DNA of 34,420 nucleotides from Candidatus Avelusimicrobium pullicaecorum (GCA_944322825.1 CALUQD010000010.1:1-34420); one strand, 5' to 3'; positions 24,175 through 34,420 are shown, counted from the stretch's first letter. The notes: generated by a model not told the origin, from the sequence alone. Translations and numbers: made by a program.

Positions 24175-25482
24175 ATGCGAAACTTACTTTTCTGCTTGAT
24201 TTGCTTGAGCGGAACGGCCCTTTGTGCCCAAACGCCGGTTACAACCGTCGGCCAGGTGCACGCCGCCACGGCCCGGATGAAACCCGAAACGCTGCAAAAG
24301 CGTTTTCTCCTTAAACCGGGCGACCTCTTTACCCCCGCCCGTTACGAACAAGCGCAGGATGACCTGCACAATTTACGCGTTTTTAAAAAGCTGGATTTTT
24401 CCACCCAGGAACAAAACGGGAAAACCGATATTTTTATCAACGCCCAAGACGGCTATTATATTTTTCCGCTGGCGTTTGCGGCGGGCGGCAAAAAAAGCGC
24501 GGCCGCGCTTTCCTTGGCGGCGGGGAATTTATTTAAACAAGGGGAAAGCTCTTTCTTTTTTGTGGGCGGCAGTGCAGACGGCTTTAGCACAATGGCCGGG
24601 ATAAACCTGGGCAACGATTTCTTTTCCATTAACTATACCAAACTAAACTTTGACCAACGCTTTTACCAAAACGGCTGGAGCAACACGTTTGGCGTTTTTT
24701 CCACTACCGATGACGAAGACGAATACGCCTCCCGCCTGCTGGACCAAGTACACACCCGCCAGGAAAAAGTCACCCTTACGTATATGCGCCGTCTTTCGCG
24801 CACCGTACGGGCGTTCATCCGGCCGGAATATGTGCGCAACACATACAGCCAAGAACGCTTGGACGGCGGCTTGCACAACCAAATAACCTTCGGCTTGCGT
24901 CTGACAGACGACCACCGCAAAGGCGCCAATATGGGCGCCCTATCCGGCTATGGGTTAACCGACAAAAAGAAAAGCCTGCAAAACTTGCCCCGCGCCCGCC
25001 AGGGCTACGCGGCCAACTTGTTTTATTCCGCCGGCGGCAGCTGGACGGGAAGCGATTATACTGTTTCTAAATTGGGGTTGGAAGGAGCGTGGATGCTGGA
25101 ACTGAAAAACCGCCATATGCTGGTGGCGGAACTGCGCGCGCAGGACGCTTTGCGCGCGTCTTTCAGCGACGAGATTTTATCAACCGATTTGCTCAGCGGG
25201 ATGGGCCGCTACGACCGGCAGCTGCGCGGCACGCGCGGGGCGGGCGGGATGGTATCGTTTATTTACTACCTGCTGCGCAACGAAACCGGGCTCTTGTCGG
25301 CTGCACCGTTTTACGAAATTGCCTACGTATATACCGGCGGGCGCTACCGCCCGCACAGCGGCGCCGGGGCCACGGTATCCTACAAATTATGGCGCTTTCC
25401 GTTTCCTTTCGGCGTTAATTACACGCACAACTTGCAGGACGGCAGCAACCAGATCGGCTTTGTATTCGGCGGGAAATTCTAA
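24175..25482 (+). CDS. Single-POTRA Omp85-like outer-membrane protein
   Basis: Predicted outer-membrane beta-barrel of 435 residues, with signal peptide to about residue 18 and one POTRA-like domain (about 22-91: MKPETLQKRFLLKPGDLFTPARYEQAQDDLHNLRVFKKLDF). A barrel of the surface-antigen D15 type occupies about 95-435 and ends in FGGKF. An RG at 351-352 (RQLRGTRG) sits where Omp85 proteins carry the VRGF/Y loop-6 motif. Known BamA has five POTRA domains and TamA three, so this is a reduced relative, perhaps for a dedicated substrate; it is unlikely to be the essential BamA. TATAAT lies 9 bases before the ATG and no Shine-Dalgarno is seen. Confidence 0.75.
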   Translation: MRNLLFCLICLSGTALCAQTPVTTVGQVHAATARMKPETLQKRFLLKPGDLFTPARYEQAQDDLHNLRVFKKLDFSTQEQNGKTDIFINAQDGYYIFPLAFAAGGKKSAAALSLAAGNLFKQGESSFFFVGGSADGFSTMAGINLGNDFFSINYTKLNFDQRFYQNGWSNTFGVFSTTDDEDEYASRLLDQVHTRQEKVTLTYMRRLSRTVRAFIRPEYVRNTYSQERLDGGLHNQITFGLRLTDDHRKGANMGALSGYGLTDKKKSLQNLPRARQGYAANLFYSAGGSWTGSDYTVSKLGLEGAWMLELKNRHMLVAELRAQDALRASFSDEILSTDLLSGMGRYDRQLRGTRGAGGMVSFIYYLLRNETGLLSAAPFYEIAYVYTGGRYRPHSGAGATVSYKLWRFPFPFGVNYTHNLQDGSNQIGFVFGGKF

Positions 25483-25499
25483 CACGGCAGCAAGCGCGT

Positions 25500-26717
25500 T
25501 TACTTTTTCACCGGATAGGGCCGATAGAGGCGCCCGTACTTAAAAATTCCTTTTTTATTTTTTCCGTCCGGCTGCACCAAGCGTTCTTCGGTATCATCCC
25601 GCCGCTGGAAAGGGGTGGCGTAAAGAACCGTAGTGTATATATTAAAAGATTTCATCCATTGTTCCAGCGATACCGGCTTGGCAAACAAAAATTTATCCAG
25701 CACAACCGGCGTATACTGCTCGCCGTGTTTCAAAATAATCAATATAGCCTCGTGGTAATACCAATCCGGGTACGTCCCGCCGGCAGGGGAATAAAAATGC
25801 CCTCCGTGGGCCGCCCGCAAAAAGGCGCCCTCTAAAGGTTTTATATGCAGCCGGTAAATGCGGGAAATTTTCCTTTCAGCCGGCGCCTGTACAGCCAGCT
25901 GCTGGCATACGCCGCTTCCGGTTAAATAAGCCCGCGCGGCGCATTCCTGCCCGGCCGGGCGGTACAAATAAGCCAAATTGCCGCGGGCACTGTTCCCCAC
26001 CCGTTTATCCAACAGCGAAAAATCCCCTTTCGCCGTTTGATACAGCACTACTTTTTTGCCAATGTCCCGTTCAACCCGCTGCAGCGCCTGGGAAAGCCAG
26101 GCCATATCCTGCGGCAATAAAGAGGATTTCCAGCGGGGAGCCGTCAAACGATACCGGGCACGGCCGCTGGAATCGGCGCTGTTGGCCAATACCCGCAGGA
26201 AATTCCGCTCCGCCGCGTCGTTGCGCGGGTCATCGGGGCGGTAGGAAGCCAAGTGGGTGTTATCAAAAAAATGCTTGAGTTTCTTTTTGATTTCGGCTTT
26301 GTTTTCATCGTAAAATTCCACGGCGCCGCGCACATCAAACCTATTTTTCAGCCGCTCCAGCCCATCCAACACCCCCAAGTGGTTTACCGTCAAATACCCG
26401 TGGGGAACCGTTCCATAGGCCGCGGCCGATATATACATCTGGTATAGATAAAACGCCACCGCGCGCTGTTGGTCCTGCACGCAAAACAGGCGGTAGAGTT
26501 TATCCCACCAATCTTCCTGCGGGGCTACCTGGGCGGTGGGAAAGTAAAAACGCATCCAGCGAAAGCGGTTCATACCCGGGTTCTGCCGGATAGCGGCGGA
26601 ACGTTGCAGGGTTTGCGTAAGCTGCGTAAAGAAAGAAGGTAAAGATGCTGCCGGGATAGCGGAAACCAAAAAGGTTAGGAACAACACGGAGCAAGCTGTT
26701 TTTCTAAGCAAAAACAT
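25500..26717 (-). CDS. Exported protein with protein-glutaminase-like Cys-His-Asp domain
   Basis: 405-residue exported protein with signal peptide MFLLRKTACSVLFLTFLVSAIPAAS. The N-terminal half (about 30-230) is helical and unrecognised. The C-terminal part (about 250-375) has the spacing and local sequence of protein-glutamine glutaminase folds: C259 in GQECAARAYL, H322 in WYYHEAILII, and D341 in PVVLDKFLFAKPVSLEQW. It may therefore deamidate protein glutamines outside the cytoplasm; a papain-like peptidase or transglutaminase-type activity is an alternative. TATAAT lies 7 bases before the ATG with no Shine-Dalgarno. The gene converges on the Omp85-like gene with 17 bases between stops and no terminator. 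Confidence 0.65.
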   Translation of the reverse strand: MFLLRKTACSVLFLTFLVSAIPAASLPSFFTQLTQTLQRSAAIRQNPGMNRFRWMRFYFPTAQVAPQEDWWDKLYRLFCVQDQQRAVAFYLYQMYISAAAYGTVPHGYLTVNHLGVLDGLERLKNRFDVRGAVEFYDENKAEIKKKLKHFFDNTHLASYRPDDPRNDAAERNFLRVLANSADSSGRARYRLTAPRWKSSLLPQDMAWLSQALQRVERDIGKKVVLYQTAKGDFSLLDKRVGNSARGNLAYLYRPAGQECAARAYLTGSGVCQQLAVQAPAERKISRIYRLHIKPLEGAFLRAAHGGHFYSPAGGTYPDWYYHEAILIILKHGEQYTPVVLDKFLFAKPVSLEQWMKSFNIYTTVLYATPFQRRDDTEERLVQPDGKNKKGIFKYGRLYRPYPVKK

Positions 26718-26741
26718 ATATATAATTATAAAAAAAATCGA

Positions 26742-26788
26742 ACCGCCTCTAAAAGCCCCGCCGGGCGGACCGCTTTGCTTTAGGCGGT
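26742..26788. repeat. Hairpin between two divergent promoters
   Basis: ACCGCCT (26742-26748) pairs with AGGCGGT (26782-26788), extended by AAAGC/GCTTT. It lies between the -10 of the glutaminase-like gene (26725-26730) and the hppA promoter, so it could be an operator or a leftover terminator. Confidence 0.5.
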
Positions 26789-26808
26789 ATTTTGCAGTGG
26801 ATTTTTAT

Positions 26809-26814
26809 TATAAT
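26809..26814 (+). promoter_or_regulatory. -10 element of hppA
   Basis: TATAAT about 40 bases before the hppA ATG; no convincing -35. The leader ends in AAGGAG. Confidence 0.5.
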
Positions 26815-26854
26815 ATAGGGGACGTTTTACCATTGTCGTAAAGGAGATTGCCAG

Positions 26855-29218
26855 ATGTGGTACGGAATTGCCTCCCTAAGACCTTTTGAACAATACGCGC
26901 TGTTCGGTGTATTATTCATTGCAGTGTTAGGGCTTTTATATGCGCTGTTCCTGCGCAAACAGGTCATCAGCGAAGACGCCGGCACCCCCGAAATGCAAAA
27001 AGTATGGGGCGCCATCCGGGAAGGCGCAAACGCCTATCTCAAAAGACAGTTAAAAACCATTCTGCCGTTAATCGGGTTATTAACGGTTTGTTTGTTTTTA
27101 TCGGTATACATTGTTCCCGTGTCGCAGGACTCGATGGAACGGTTTGCCGGATTAAGCCCCGAAAAAGTAAAACTTATCGCCGCTTTTGGGCGCGCAGGTG
27201 CATTTATTTTGGGAGCGGTATTCTCGCTTTTAGTCGGCCAGCTGGGGATGCGCATCGCTGTAGACGCCAACGTGCGCGTGGCGGCGGCTTCCAAACGCAG
27301 CTTCGGCGACGCCCTGCGGATTGCTTACCGCGCCGGCACCGTAACCGGTATGCTGACGGACGGTTTGGGCCTGTTGGGCGGAACGGTTATCTTTATTATT
27401 TTCGGCATTGCCGCGCCGGATGCTTTGTTAGGGTTTGGCTTCGGCGGTACGCTCTTGGCGCTGTTTATGCGCGTGGGCGGCGGCATCTATACCAAAGCGG
27501 CTGACGTAGGGGCCGACTTGGTGGGCAAAGTGGAAGCGGGCATCCCGGAAGACGACCCGCGCAACCCCGCCGTCGTGGCCGATTTGGTGGGCGACAATGT
27601 GGGCGACTGTGCCGGTATGGCAGCCGATATTTTTGAATCCTACGAAGTCACCATTGTTTCCGGCTTGATTTTAGGTATCGGCCTGTGGCGCATTACCGGC
27701 CACCACGAATGGATTGTCTATCCGCTCTTGGTGCGCGGCATTGGCGTGTTGTGCTCCATCATCGGCACATACGCGGTGAAAGACTCCAAACGCACCGCGG
27801 GCAACGCGATGAAAGCCATTTTTAAAGGGTACAGCATTTCGGCGGCCATTTCCGTCATTATCTTTGGCGTATTGGCTTATTATTATATGCCCACCGTGCC
27901 CGGCGGCTGGTGGAGGCCGTTTGCCACCACCACCATTGGTATTTTGCTGGCGATTATCATTGACCGCCTGACCGAATACTTTACCGGTACGGAAAACAAA
28001 CCCGTGCAGGAAATCAAAAAATCCACGGCCACCGGATCGGCTACGACCATTCTGTCCGGTATTGCCGTGGGCTTTGAATCGGCCGTGTGGACCACGCTCG
28101 TGATTGCGGCGTCCATTTTCTGCTCGGTCGTCATTTTCGGCACGATTGACGGCCTGACCCCGGCGGAAAAATTCAACTTCATCCTCTATGGCGTAGCGAT
28201 GACCGGTATCGGTATGCTGACGCTGACCGGCAACAACGTGGCGATGGACTCCTTCGGCCCGATTGCCGATAACGCCAACGGCATTGGCGAAATGTCCTGG
28301 CACGGCCAGAACGACGAAGAAACCAAAAAAGCCCGCCAGATTATGGCCGACTTGGACGGCGTAGGCAACACGACCAAAGCCATCACCAAGGGGGTGGCGA
28401 TTGGTTCTGCCGTGATTGCGGCGGTATCGCTGTTTGCGTCCTATATGGTGGACGTAAGCAACGTACAGCGCCTGCTCAACGACGCGTGGGCCGCCGCCGG
28501 AGAAGACAAAGTGCTTACCTTGCTTTCGCAGGTGGGGATTGTGGTGTCCAACCCCGTCGTATTTGTGGGGATGCTGATTGGCGGTGCGCTGCCGTGGCTG
28601 TTCTCGTCGTTTGCGATTAACGCCGTCAGCCGCGCGGCTGCGCTTATCGTACAGGAAGTGCGCCGGCAGTTTAAAGGCGGCGTGCTGGAAGGAAAAGCCC
28701 AGCCCGATTATACCCGCGCGGTGAACATTTCCACCATCGCCGCACAGAAGGAGCTGATTATTTTAGCCCTGCTGGGGATTGTGTCCCCTGTGGTGGTGGG
28801 CCTGGCGTTTGGCGTAGAAGCCTTGGGCGGTTTCTTGGCGGGGATTATCGTTTCCGGCCAGCTCTTGGCGGTATTTATGTCCAACGCCGGCGGCGCGTGG
28901 GATAACGCCAAAAAAGTGGTGGAAGATGAACCTTCCGACCTGGCCGCCAACACCGGCAAAGGGTCCGAACGCCACAAAGCCAGCGTGGTGGGCGACACCG
29001 TGGGCGACCCGTTGAAAGATACGGCCGGCCCGGCGGTCAACCCGCTGATTAAAGTGGTCAATATGGTGGCCGTTATCGTGGCGCCGATCATCGTAAACTA
29101 CCACAACGATTTTACCCCGCTGGGCAAAATCGGCTGGGTGGTTGTCATCTTCCTGCTGGCGGTGCTGAGCTGGGCGATTTTATCCAGCAAAAAACCGGCT
29201 GAACAGTTAGACAAATAA
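26855..29218 (+). CDS. hppA: Membrane-bound H+-translocating pyrophosphatase, K+-independent type
   Basis: Hydrolyses pyrophosphate and pumps protons out of the cytoplasm. It has 787 residues and about 16 membrane helices. The catalytic motifs are GGGIYTKAADVGADLVGKVEAG (in part, 208-229), DDPRNPAVVADLVGDNVGDCAGMAAD (in part, 233-258) and the C-terminal GDTVGDPLKDTAGPAVNPL. The diagnostic stretch reads GNTTKAITKG with K508 and T511; Lys at this position marks K+-independent, H+-pumping enzymes, whereas K+-dependent ones have Ala. AAGGAG lies 8 bases before the ATG. It is followed by a strong bidirectional terminator, so it is transcribed alone. Confidence 0.97.
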   Translation: MWYGIASLRPFEQYALFGVLFIAVLGLLYALFLRKQVISEDAGTPEMQKVWGAIREGANAYLKRQLKTILPLIGLLTVCLFLSVYIVPVSQDSMERFAGLSPEKVKLIAAFGRAGAFILGAVFSLLVGQLGMRIAVDANVRVAAASKRSFGDALRIAYRAGTVTGMLTDGLGLLGGTVIFIIFGIAAPDALLGFGFGGTLLALFMRVGGGIYTKAADVGADLVGKVEAGIPEDDPRNPAVVADLVGDNVGDCAGMAADIFESYEVTIVSGLILGIGLWRITGHHEWIVYPLLVRGIGVLCSIIGTYAVKDSKRTAGNAMKAIFKGYSISAAISVIIFGVLAYYYMPTVPGGWWRPFATTTIGILLAIIIDRLTEYFTGTENKPVQEIKKSTATGSATTILSGIAVGFESAVWTTLVIAASIFCSVVIFGTIDGLTPAEKFNFILYGVAMTGIGMLTLTGNNVAMDSFGPIADNANGIGEMSWHGQNDEETKKARQIMADLDGVGNTTKAITKGVAIGSAVIAAVSLFASYMVDVSNVQRLLNDAWAAAGEDKVLTLLSQVGIVVSNPVVFVGMLIGGALPWLFSSFAINAVSRAAALIVQEVRRQFKGGVLEGKAQPDYTRAVNISTIAAQKELIILALLGIVSPVVVGLAFGVEALGGFLAGIIVSGQLLAVFMSNAGGAWDNAKKVVEDEPSDLAANTGKGSERHKASVVGDTVGDPLKDTAGPAVNPLIKVVNMVAVIVAPIIVNYHNDFTPLGKIGWVVVIFLLAVLSWAILSSKKPAEQLDK

Positions 29219-29235
29219 GTTTGTTTGACCGTAAT

Positions 29236-29270
29236 AAAACCCCCGCTTCCAACGAAGCGGGGGTTTTTAA
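29236..29270. terminator. Bidirectional terminator between hppA and the lipoprotein gene
   Basis: AAAACCCCCGCTTC (29237-29250), loop CAAC, GAAGCGGGGGTTTT (29255-29268). Confidence 0.95.
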
Positions 29271-29286
29271 ATCAGCCGGCACGGAT

Positions 29287-29685
29287 TTAATTGGGGCACT
29301 GGTACACCAAAGCGCCGTATTCCACATTGTTGATGTAAAACGTTTGGGAATAATCGGTATCCACGGTTGGATTCTGCCAGCTTTGGGTGCGCACCCAAAC
29401 CGTGTTCCCCCCCATTTGCTGGGCACTGGAAACCAACCCTTGGCGGATGGTTTCGTTCAAATCTACAATAGCTTTGGGCCACCCCGACACATCCGGGTTG
29501 GTATCGCCCAAAACGGCTCCTTTAAATACGCAATCCGCCGCCGGTTTTTGGGCCACCAGCTGCACTTGGGCTTCCTGCACGCCGCCCGCCGGCACCAGCG
29601 GAGCGTTGGCTTCCTGCCACCGGGCGCAGCCGCCCAACAGGCATAAGCCGATACTTCCATATATCCATTTTGTAGGAAAACACAT
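29287..29685 (-). CDS. Small lipoprotein of unknown function
   Basis: Predicted lipoprotein of 132 residues with lipobox LLGG-C20 after a hydrophobic leader. The mature part begins ARWQEANAPLV. The body contains DCVFKGAVLGDTNPDVSGW, then an amphipathic helix and GGNTVWVRTQSW. The arrangement of a Cys near the start of the domain, a KGxVxG turn and a GxNxV strand is reminiscent of DUF4156-type lipoproteins, but this is weak. A second Cys pairs plausibly with the one in YQCPN at the end. GGGGGAG lies immediately before the ATG and TATAAT (minus strand, 29710-29715) about 25 bases upstream. Confidence 0.75.
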   Translation of the reverse strand: MCFPTKWIYGSIGLCLLGGCARWQEANAPLVPAGGVQEAQVQLVAQKPAADCVFKGAVLGDTNPDVSGWPKAIVDLNETIRQGLVSSAQQMGGNTVWVRTQSWQNPTVDTDYSQTFYINNVEYGALVYQCPN

Positions 29686-29751
29686 AACTCCCCCTTATAA
29701 GATGAGTAAATTATAGCAAACTCTTTTTTTGTTTTTGCTATGATATGGTAT

Positions 29752-30606
29752 ATGAATATAATTATCGTTCTGCTGATACTGGCCTGTGGGGCCGGACTGA
29801 TTGCCACCGCGCGCACGCGTGCGGCGCAGATTGCCCGTATGGCTAAAATGAATGGCTGCCGCTACGACCGGGAAAAAGATTCCGTCACCACCGAACAAAC
29901 CGCCGGACGGCTGGAATTTTTTACGCTCTATTTCCACCAATACCAAAACGTCTGTACCTGTTCGGACAAATTTGCTTTTATCCGCGTGGCCGACGATAAT
30001 ATCTATAAAGACGATGACCCCAAAACCAAACCTATTGCGTTTACGATTTTTACGGCGGAGTTAAAAAAACGTCAGTTCCCCGCGCTTAAAATCGCGCCGA
30101 TTGACTCCCCGTTTGCCCCGTCGCAGTACGCCTTGATGAAAACCAATATCCCGCAAATAGACAGCCGCTACCGCATCCACACGCCGACGCCGGCTTCCGC
30201 CCTGGTGCTGACGCCGTACATCATCGGCCTCTTAAAAACGCGCGACAACATTTATTTAGAGCTCAACGACAACGCGCTCGTCTACCACGAGAACGCCCAA
30301 ATGCCGCTGGCCCAATTCCAACAGTTCCGTTTCCGGGCGCTGCAGCTGCTGCACGAACTGGAAAACGTCATCGTCCGCCTGGACGAGGCCAACCCTTCCA
30401 CCACGGCCACCCTCACGCCCAACACCAAGGACCCGGCCGAAATGCGCGCCGAAGCGATGATACAAGCGCTTTGCTCCACGCACTACAAAACCCCGACCAA
30501 CGAAAATGCCAATTTCCGCAGCATTTGGATTGTGGTGCTGCTGCTGGTGCTGGTGGGGATTTCCCTGCTTTCGTGGGTCGCCTTAAAAAATTGGATTCCG
30601 CACTGA
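29752..30606 (+). CDS. Two-TM membrane protein of unknown function
   Basis: I do not recognise this 284-residue protein. It has an N-terminal membrane helix (about 2-18), a ~235-residue soluble domain and a C-terminal membrane helix (about 257-277), so the central domain is tethered at both ends, probably on the cytoplasmic side. The strand pattern around residues 130-200 (IDSRYRIHTPTPASALVLTPYI, in part, then NIYLELNDNALVYHE) resembles the second half of DUF3137-like proteins, a weak resemblance. TATGAT (29739-29744) lies 7 bases before this ATG and contains the alternative upstream ATG at 29740, so the later start is preferred. It is divergent from the lipoprotein gene. Confidence 0.75.
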   Translation: MNIIIVLLILACGAGLIATARTRAAQIARMAKMNGCRYDREKDSVTTEQTAGRLEFFTLYFHQYQNVCTCSDKFAFIRVADDNIYKDDDPKTKPIAFTIFTAELKKRQFPALKIAPIDSPFAPSQYALMKTNIPQIDSRYRIHTPTPASALVLTPYIIGLLKTRDNIYLELNDNALVYHENAQMPLAQFQQFRFRALQLLHELENVIVRLDEANPSTTATLTPNTKDPAEMRAEAMIQALCSTHYKTPTNENANFRSIWIVVLLLVLVGISLLSWVALKNWIPH

Positions 30607-30619
30607 TTATTCATGCCGA

Positions 30620-30657
30620 CAAAAAATCCGCGCTCGTTTCCGGGCGCGGATTTTTTA
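30620..30657. terminator. Bidirectional terminator between the two-TM protein and M3 peptidase genes
   Basis: ATCCGCGC (30626-30633) pairs with GCGCGGAT (30644-30651), flanked by A6 and T6. Confidence 0.9.
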
Positions 30658-30670
30658 TAGGCGTTTTTAC

Positions 30671-32722
<2,052 letters not shown>

Positions 32723-32786
32723 ATATTTATTATAGAAAATATGCGCTTTCCCCACGCCTAAGCCGCTAATTTCCTATAATATAAAT
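32723..32786. promoter_or_regulatory. Divergent leaderless-type promoters, M3 peptidase and ispH
   Basis: A 64-base region with TATAAT on each strand, 6 bases from each start codon (minus 32729-32734, plus 32775-32780). No Shine-Dalgarno and no good -35 on either side. Confidence 0.65.
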
Positions 32787-34420
32787 ATGGAAAAAGAACA
32801 GGACGTCACCGTTGCCAAAAGCGCGGGTTTTTGCCCGGGCGTCAAGCGCGCCATCGATAAAGTGCTCGAATTGGAAGCCGCCGGCAAAAAGCCGGTCTAT
32901 ACCATTGGTCCCTTGATTCATAACAAACAAGTGACCGATATGCTGGCTGAAAAACAAATCACCTCCATCGACCGCCCGCAGGACGCCGCCGACAAATCCG
33001 GCGTGCTGGTTATCCGCGCCCACGGCATCACGCCCCAGTTCCAACAGGAAATAGAATCCTTCGGAATGGAAGTGGTGGACGCCACCTGCCCGCTGGTAAA
33101 ACACGCGCAAAACATCATCGCAAAATTTTCCGAACAAGGATACCATACCGTTATTGTAGGTGACGGCGGCCACGCCGAAGTCATCGGTCTGTTGGGCTAC
33201 ACGCAAGGCAAAGGGCTTGTGGTATCCGGGCCGGAAGAAGCCGCCCAACTGCCGCATTTCGATAAAGTAAATGTGGTTTCCCAAACCACCCAAAAAGAAA
33301 GCGTTTTTTACGAAACAGCCGAAGAAGTAAAAAAACACGCCGACGTCTGCCAGGTTTCCAATACCATTTGCCAACCCACCAAGGACCGCCAAAAAGAAAC
33401 CATCGAACTGGCCAGAAGCGCCGATTTGGTAATCGTGGTAGGCGGCCGCCACAGCGCCAACACCGCGCGCCTGGCGCTTTTATGCAAAGGGTTGGCGCCT
33501 GCAGTGCTGCACGTGGAAACGGAAGAAGAACTGGAGCCCGCCCCGGTACAGCGCGCCAAGAAAATTTTTATCACGGCCGGCGCCTCCACCCCCAACTGGG
33601 TGATTGACCGCGTGGCCGCGCGCGTGCGCGAACTGCGCAAACCAAACGCTAAATCCATTTTATCGGACCTGGCCGGCAAAGCGTGGCATTTTTTGGTGCG
33701 TAATTGCTTTTACACGGCTTTTGCCGCCGCCGCCCTTACCTACGTTTGTATGCGCTTGGAAGGTGTGCCGGCCGATAAGCGCCTGCTGGCGTTTGCAGGC
33801 CTTTTTGTGTATGCGCTGACCGCCTTTAACCGCGCGGCCGAAAAAGGGCCGGGCCAGAACAAACGCTTTTTGACAGCGGCCTCTTTGGCGGCGGCGGTGG
33901 GCGCATTGGTCTGCGCGGCCACGCTAGGCAAGGGGGCCTTCGGGTTAGGGGCGCTCTTTTTAGCGGCGGGATTTTCGTATCCGTATCGGCATATTTTTAA
34001 ATTGCAGCTGTTATCTTTCCCCGGCACGAAAGATATTGCCACCGCGCTGGGCTGGGCGTATGCCTGCGCGTTCCTGCCGGCGTACAGCCACGGGCTGTTG
34101 CTGCGCAAAGCATCTTATCTGGCGGTTTTCTATACGCTGCTTCTGGTATTTATGCGCTCGGTGACGCTGGGGTTTACTTCGGCCAATAAAGATTTAATCA
34201 TCGGCCGGGAAAGTTTCTACAAAGCCTTCGGTATGAAAAAAACCAAATGGGCGGTGACGCTGGTGCTGTTGGCTTTGACAGCCGCCCTGGGCACGCTTTT
34301 ATCGCTCACCTGGAAGCCAGTCCTGGTGGGGATGCTCCTTATTGGGCATTTGTATACCGTTTTTATTGTAATATATTATTATAGCAAGAGCAGTACCCGC
34401 AGCGTAAAAGACGAAACATT
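32787..34420 (+). CDS. ispH: IspH fused to a UbiA-like polytopic membrane domain (C-terminus beyond window)
   Basis: One uninterrupted frame of 544 codons, open at the window end. Residues 1-~285 are 4-hydroxy-3-methylbut-2-enyl diphosphate reductase, the last enzyme of the MEP pathway giving IPP and DMAPP. The Fe-S cysteines are C16 (GFCPGV), C101 (DATCPLV) and C195 (NTICQPTKDRQ). Active-site residues are H45, H79, H129, E131, T167/T168, S223, N225 and S267. Residues ~300-544 form about eight membrane segments resembling UbiA prenyltransferases: FSYPYRHIF, then FPGTKDIATALGWAYA, then FMRSVTLGF and GRESFYKAFGMKKTK. The first Asp-rich motif is replaced by FNRAAEKG and the second retains one Asp (D469). 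TATAAT is 6 bases before the ATG. Confidence 0.85.
   Translation, partial: MEKEQDVTVAKSAGFCPGVKRAIDKVLELEAAGKKPVYTIGPLIHNKQVTDMLAEKQITSIDRPQDAADKSGVLVIRAHGITPQFQQEIESFGMEVVDATCPLVKHAQNIIAKFSEQGYHTVIVGDGGHAEVIGLLGYTQGKGLVVSGPEEAAQLPHFDKVNVVSQTTQKESVFYETAEEVKKHADVCQVSNTICQPTKDRQKETIELARSADLVIVVGGRHSANTARLALLCKGLAPAVLHVETEEELEPAPVQRAKKIFITAGASTPNWVIDRVAARVRELRKPNAKSILSDLAGKAWHFLVRNCFYTAFAAAALTYVCMRLEGVPADKRLLAFAGLFVYALTAFNRAAEKGPGQNKRFLTAASLAAAVGALVCAATLGKGAFGLGALFLAAGFSYPYRHIFKLQLLSFPGTKDIATALGWAYACAFLPAYSHGLLLRKASYLAVFYTLLLVFMRSVTLGFTSANKDLIIGRESFYKAFGMKKTKWAVTLVLLALTAALGTLLSLTWKPVLVGMLLIGHLYTVFIVIYYYSKSSTRSVKDET

Noticed and set aside
32766..33452. 228-codon open frame on the minus strand
   Set aside because: Antisense to the ispH part, which has intact catalytic motifs; the antisense protein is low-complexity.
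33640..33700. Separate gene for the membrane domain after ispH
   Set aside because: The frame continues without stop or frameshift, and no start codon with a ribosome-binding site or -10 box is seen at the junction.

Overview
This window reads as a chromosomal segment of a diderm, host-associated bacterium. The best guess is Elusimicrobiota (gut Elusimicrobium/Avelusimicrobium-like). The pointers are a type IV pilin-like prepilin of the form typical of that phylum, outer-membrane beta-barrels together with MurB/MurI and AsmA, a K+-independent-type membrane pyrophosphatase, and moderate GC with dense packing. This is an inference from gene style; no 16S or ribosomal marker is present. No phage, transposase or CRISPR array was seen.

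Layout. 1-3244 (minus): LTA-synthase-like phosphoglycerol transferase, LemA and an M48 metalloprotease cut by the window edge. 3425-6304 (plus): an unrecognised exported protein and pyrimidine-nucleoside phosphorylase. 6370-11839 (minus): AsmA-like protein, QueH, CorA and an alanine/Na+ symporter. 11918-12664 (plus): second nucleoside phosphorylase. 12834-14321 (minus): transmembrane Ser/Thr kinase with an exported TPR part. 14385-15874 (plus): overlapping murI-pgeF. 15938-18271: divergent cation/H+ antiporter and receiver-GGDDF protein. 18341-20350 (minus): CrcB and phosphoglucomutase. 20461-22064 (plus): YfaZ-like barrel and MurB. 22150-22227: tRNA-Asp. 22333-22827 (minus): prepilin whose start codon lies in the loop of a perfect 16-bp inverted repeat. 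22847-23486: a non-coding, repeat- and palindrome-rich island. 23533-26717: dCMP deaminase, a one-POTRA Omp85-like barrel and a protein-glutaminase-like exported enzyme. 26855-30606: pyrophosphatase, lipoprotein and a two-TM protein. 30671-32722 (minus): exported M3 peptidase. 32787-end (plus): IspH fused to a UbiA-like membrane domain.

Cell-envelope functions dominate: peptidoglycan precursors (MurI, MurB, PgeF), envelope polymer or lipid handling (LTA-synthase-like, AsmA), outer-membrane proteins, and exported peptidase or deamidase. Nucleotide salvage (Pdp, PNP/UDP-like, dCMP deaminase) and ion or energy coupling (HppA, CPA antiporter, AgcS, CorA, CrcB) form secondary themes.

Two organism-level patterns stand out. 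At about ten loci a TATAAT-like hexamer lies 6-9 nt before the start codon with no Shine-Dalgarno, which suggests widespread leaderless transcripts beside ordinary SD-led genes. Several divergent gene pairs also share only about 60-66 bp. The strongest single novelty is the IspH-UbiA-like fusion at the right edge.
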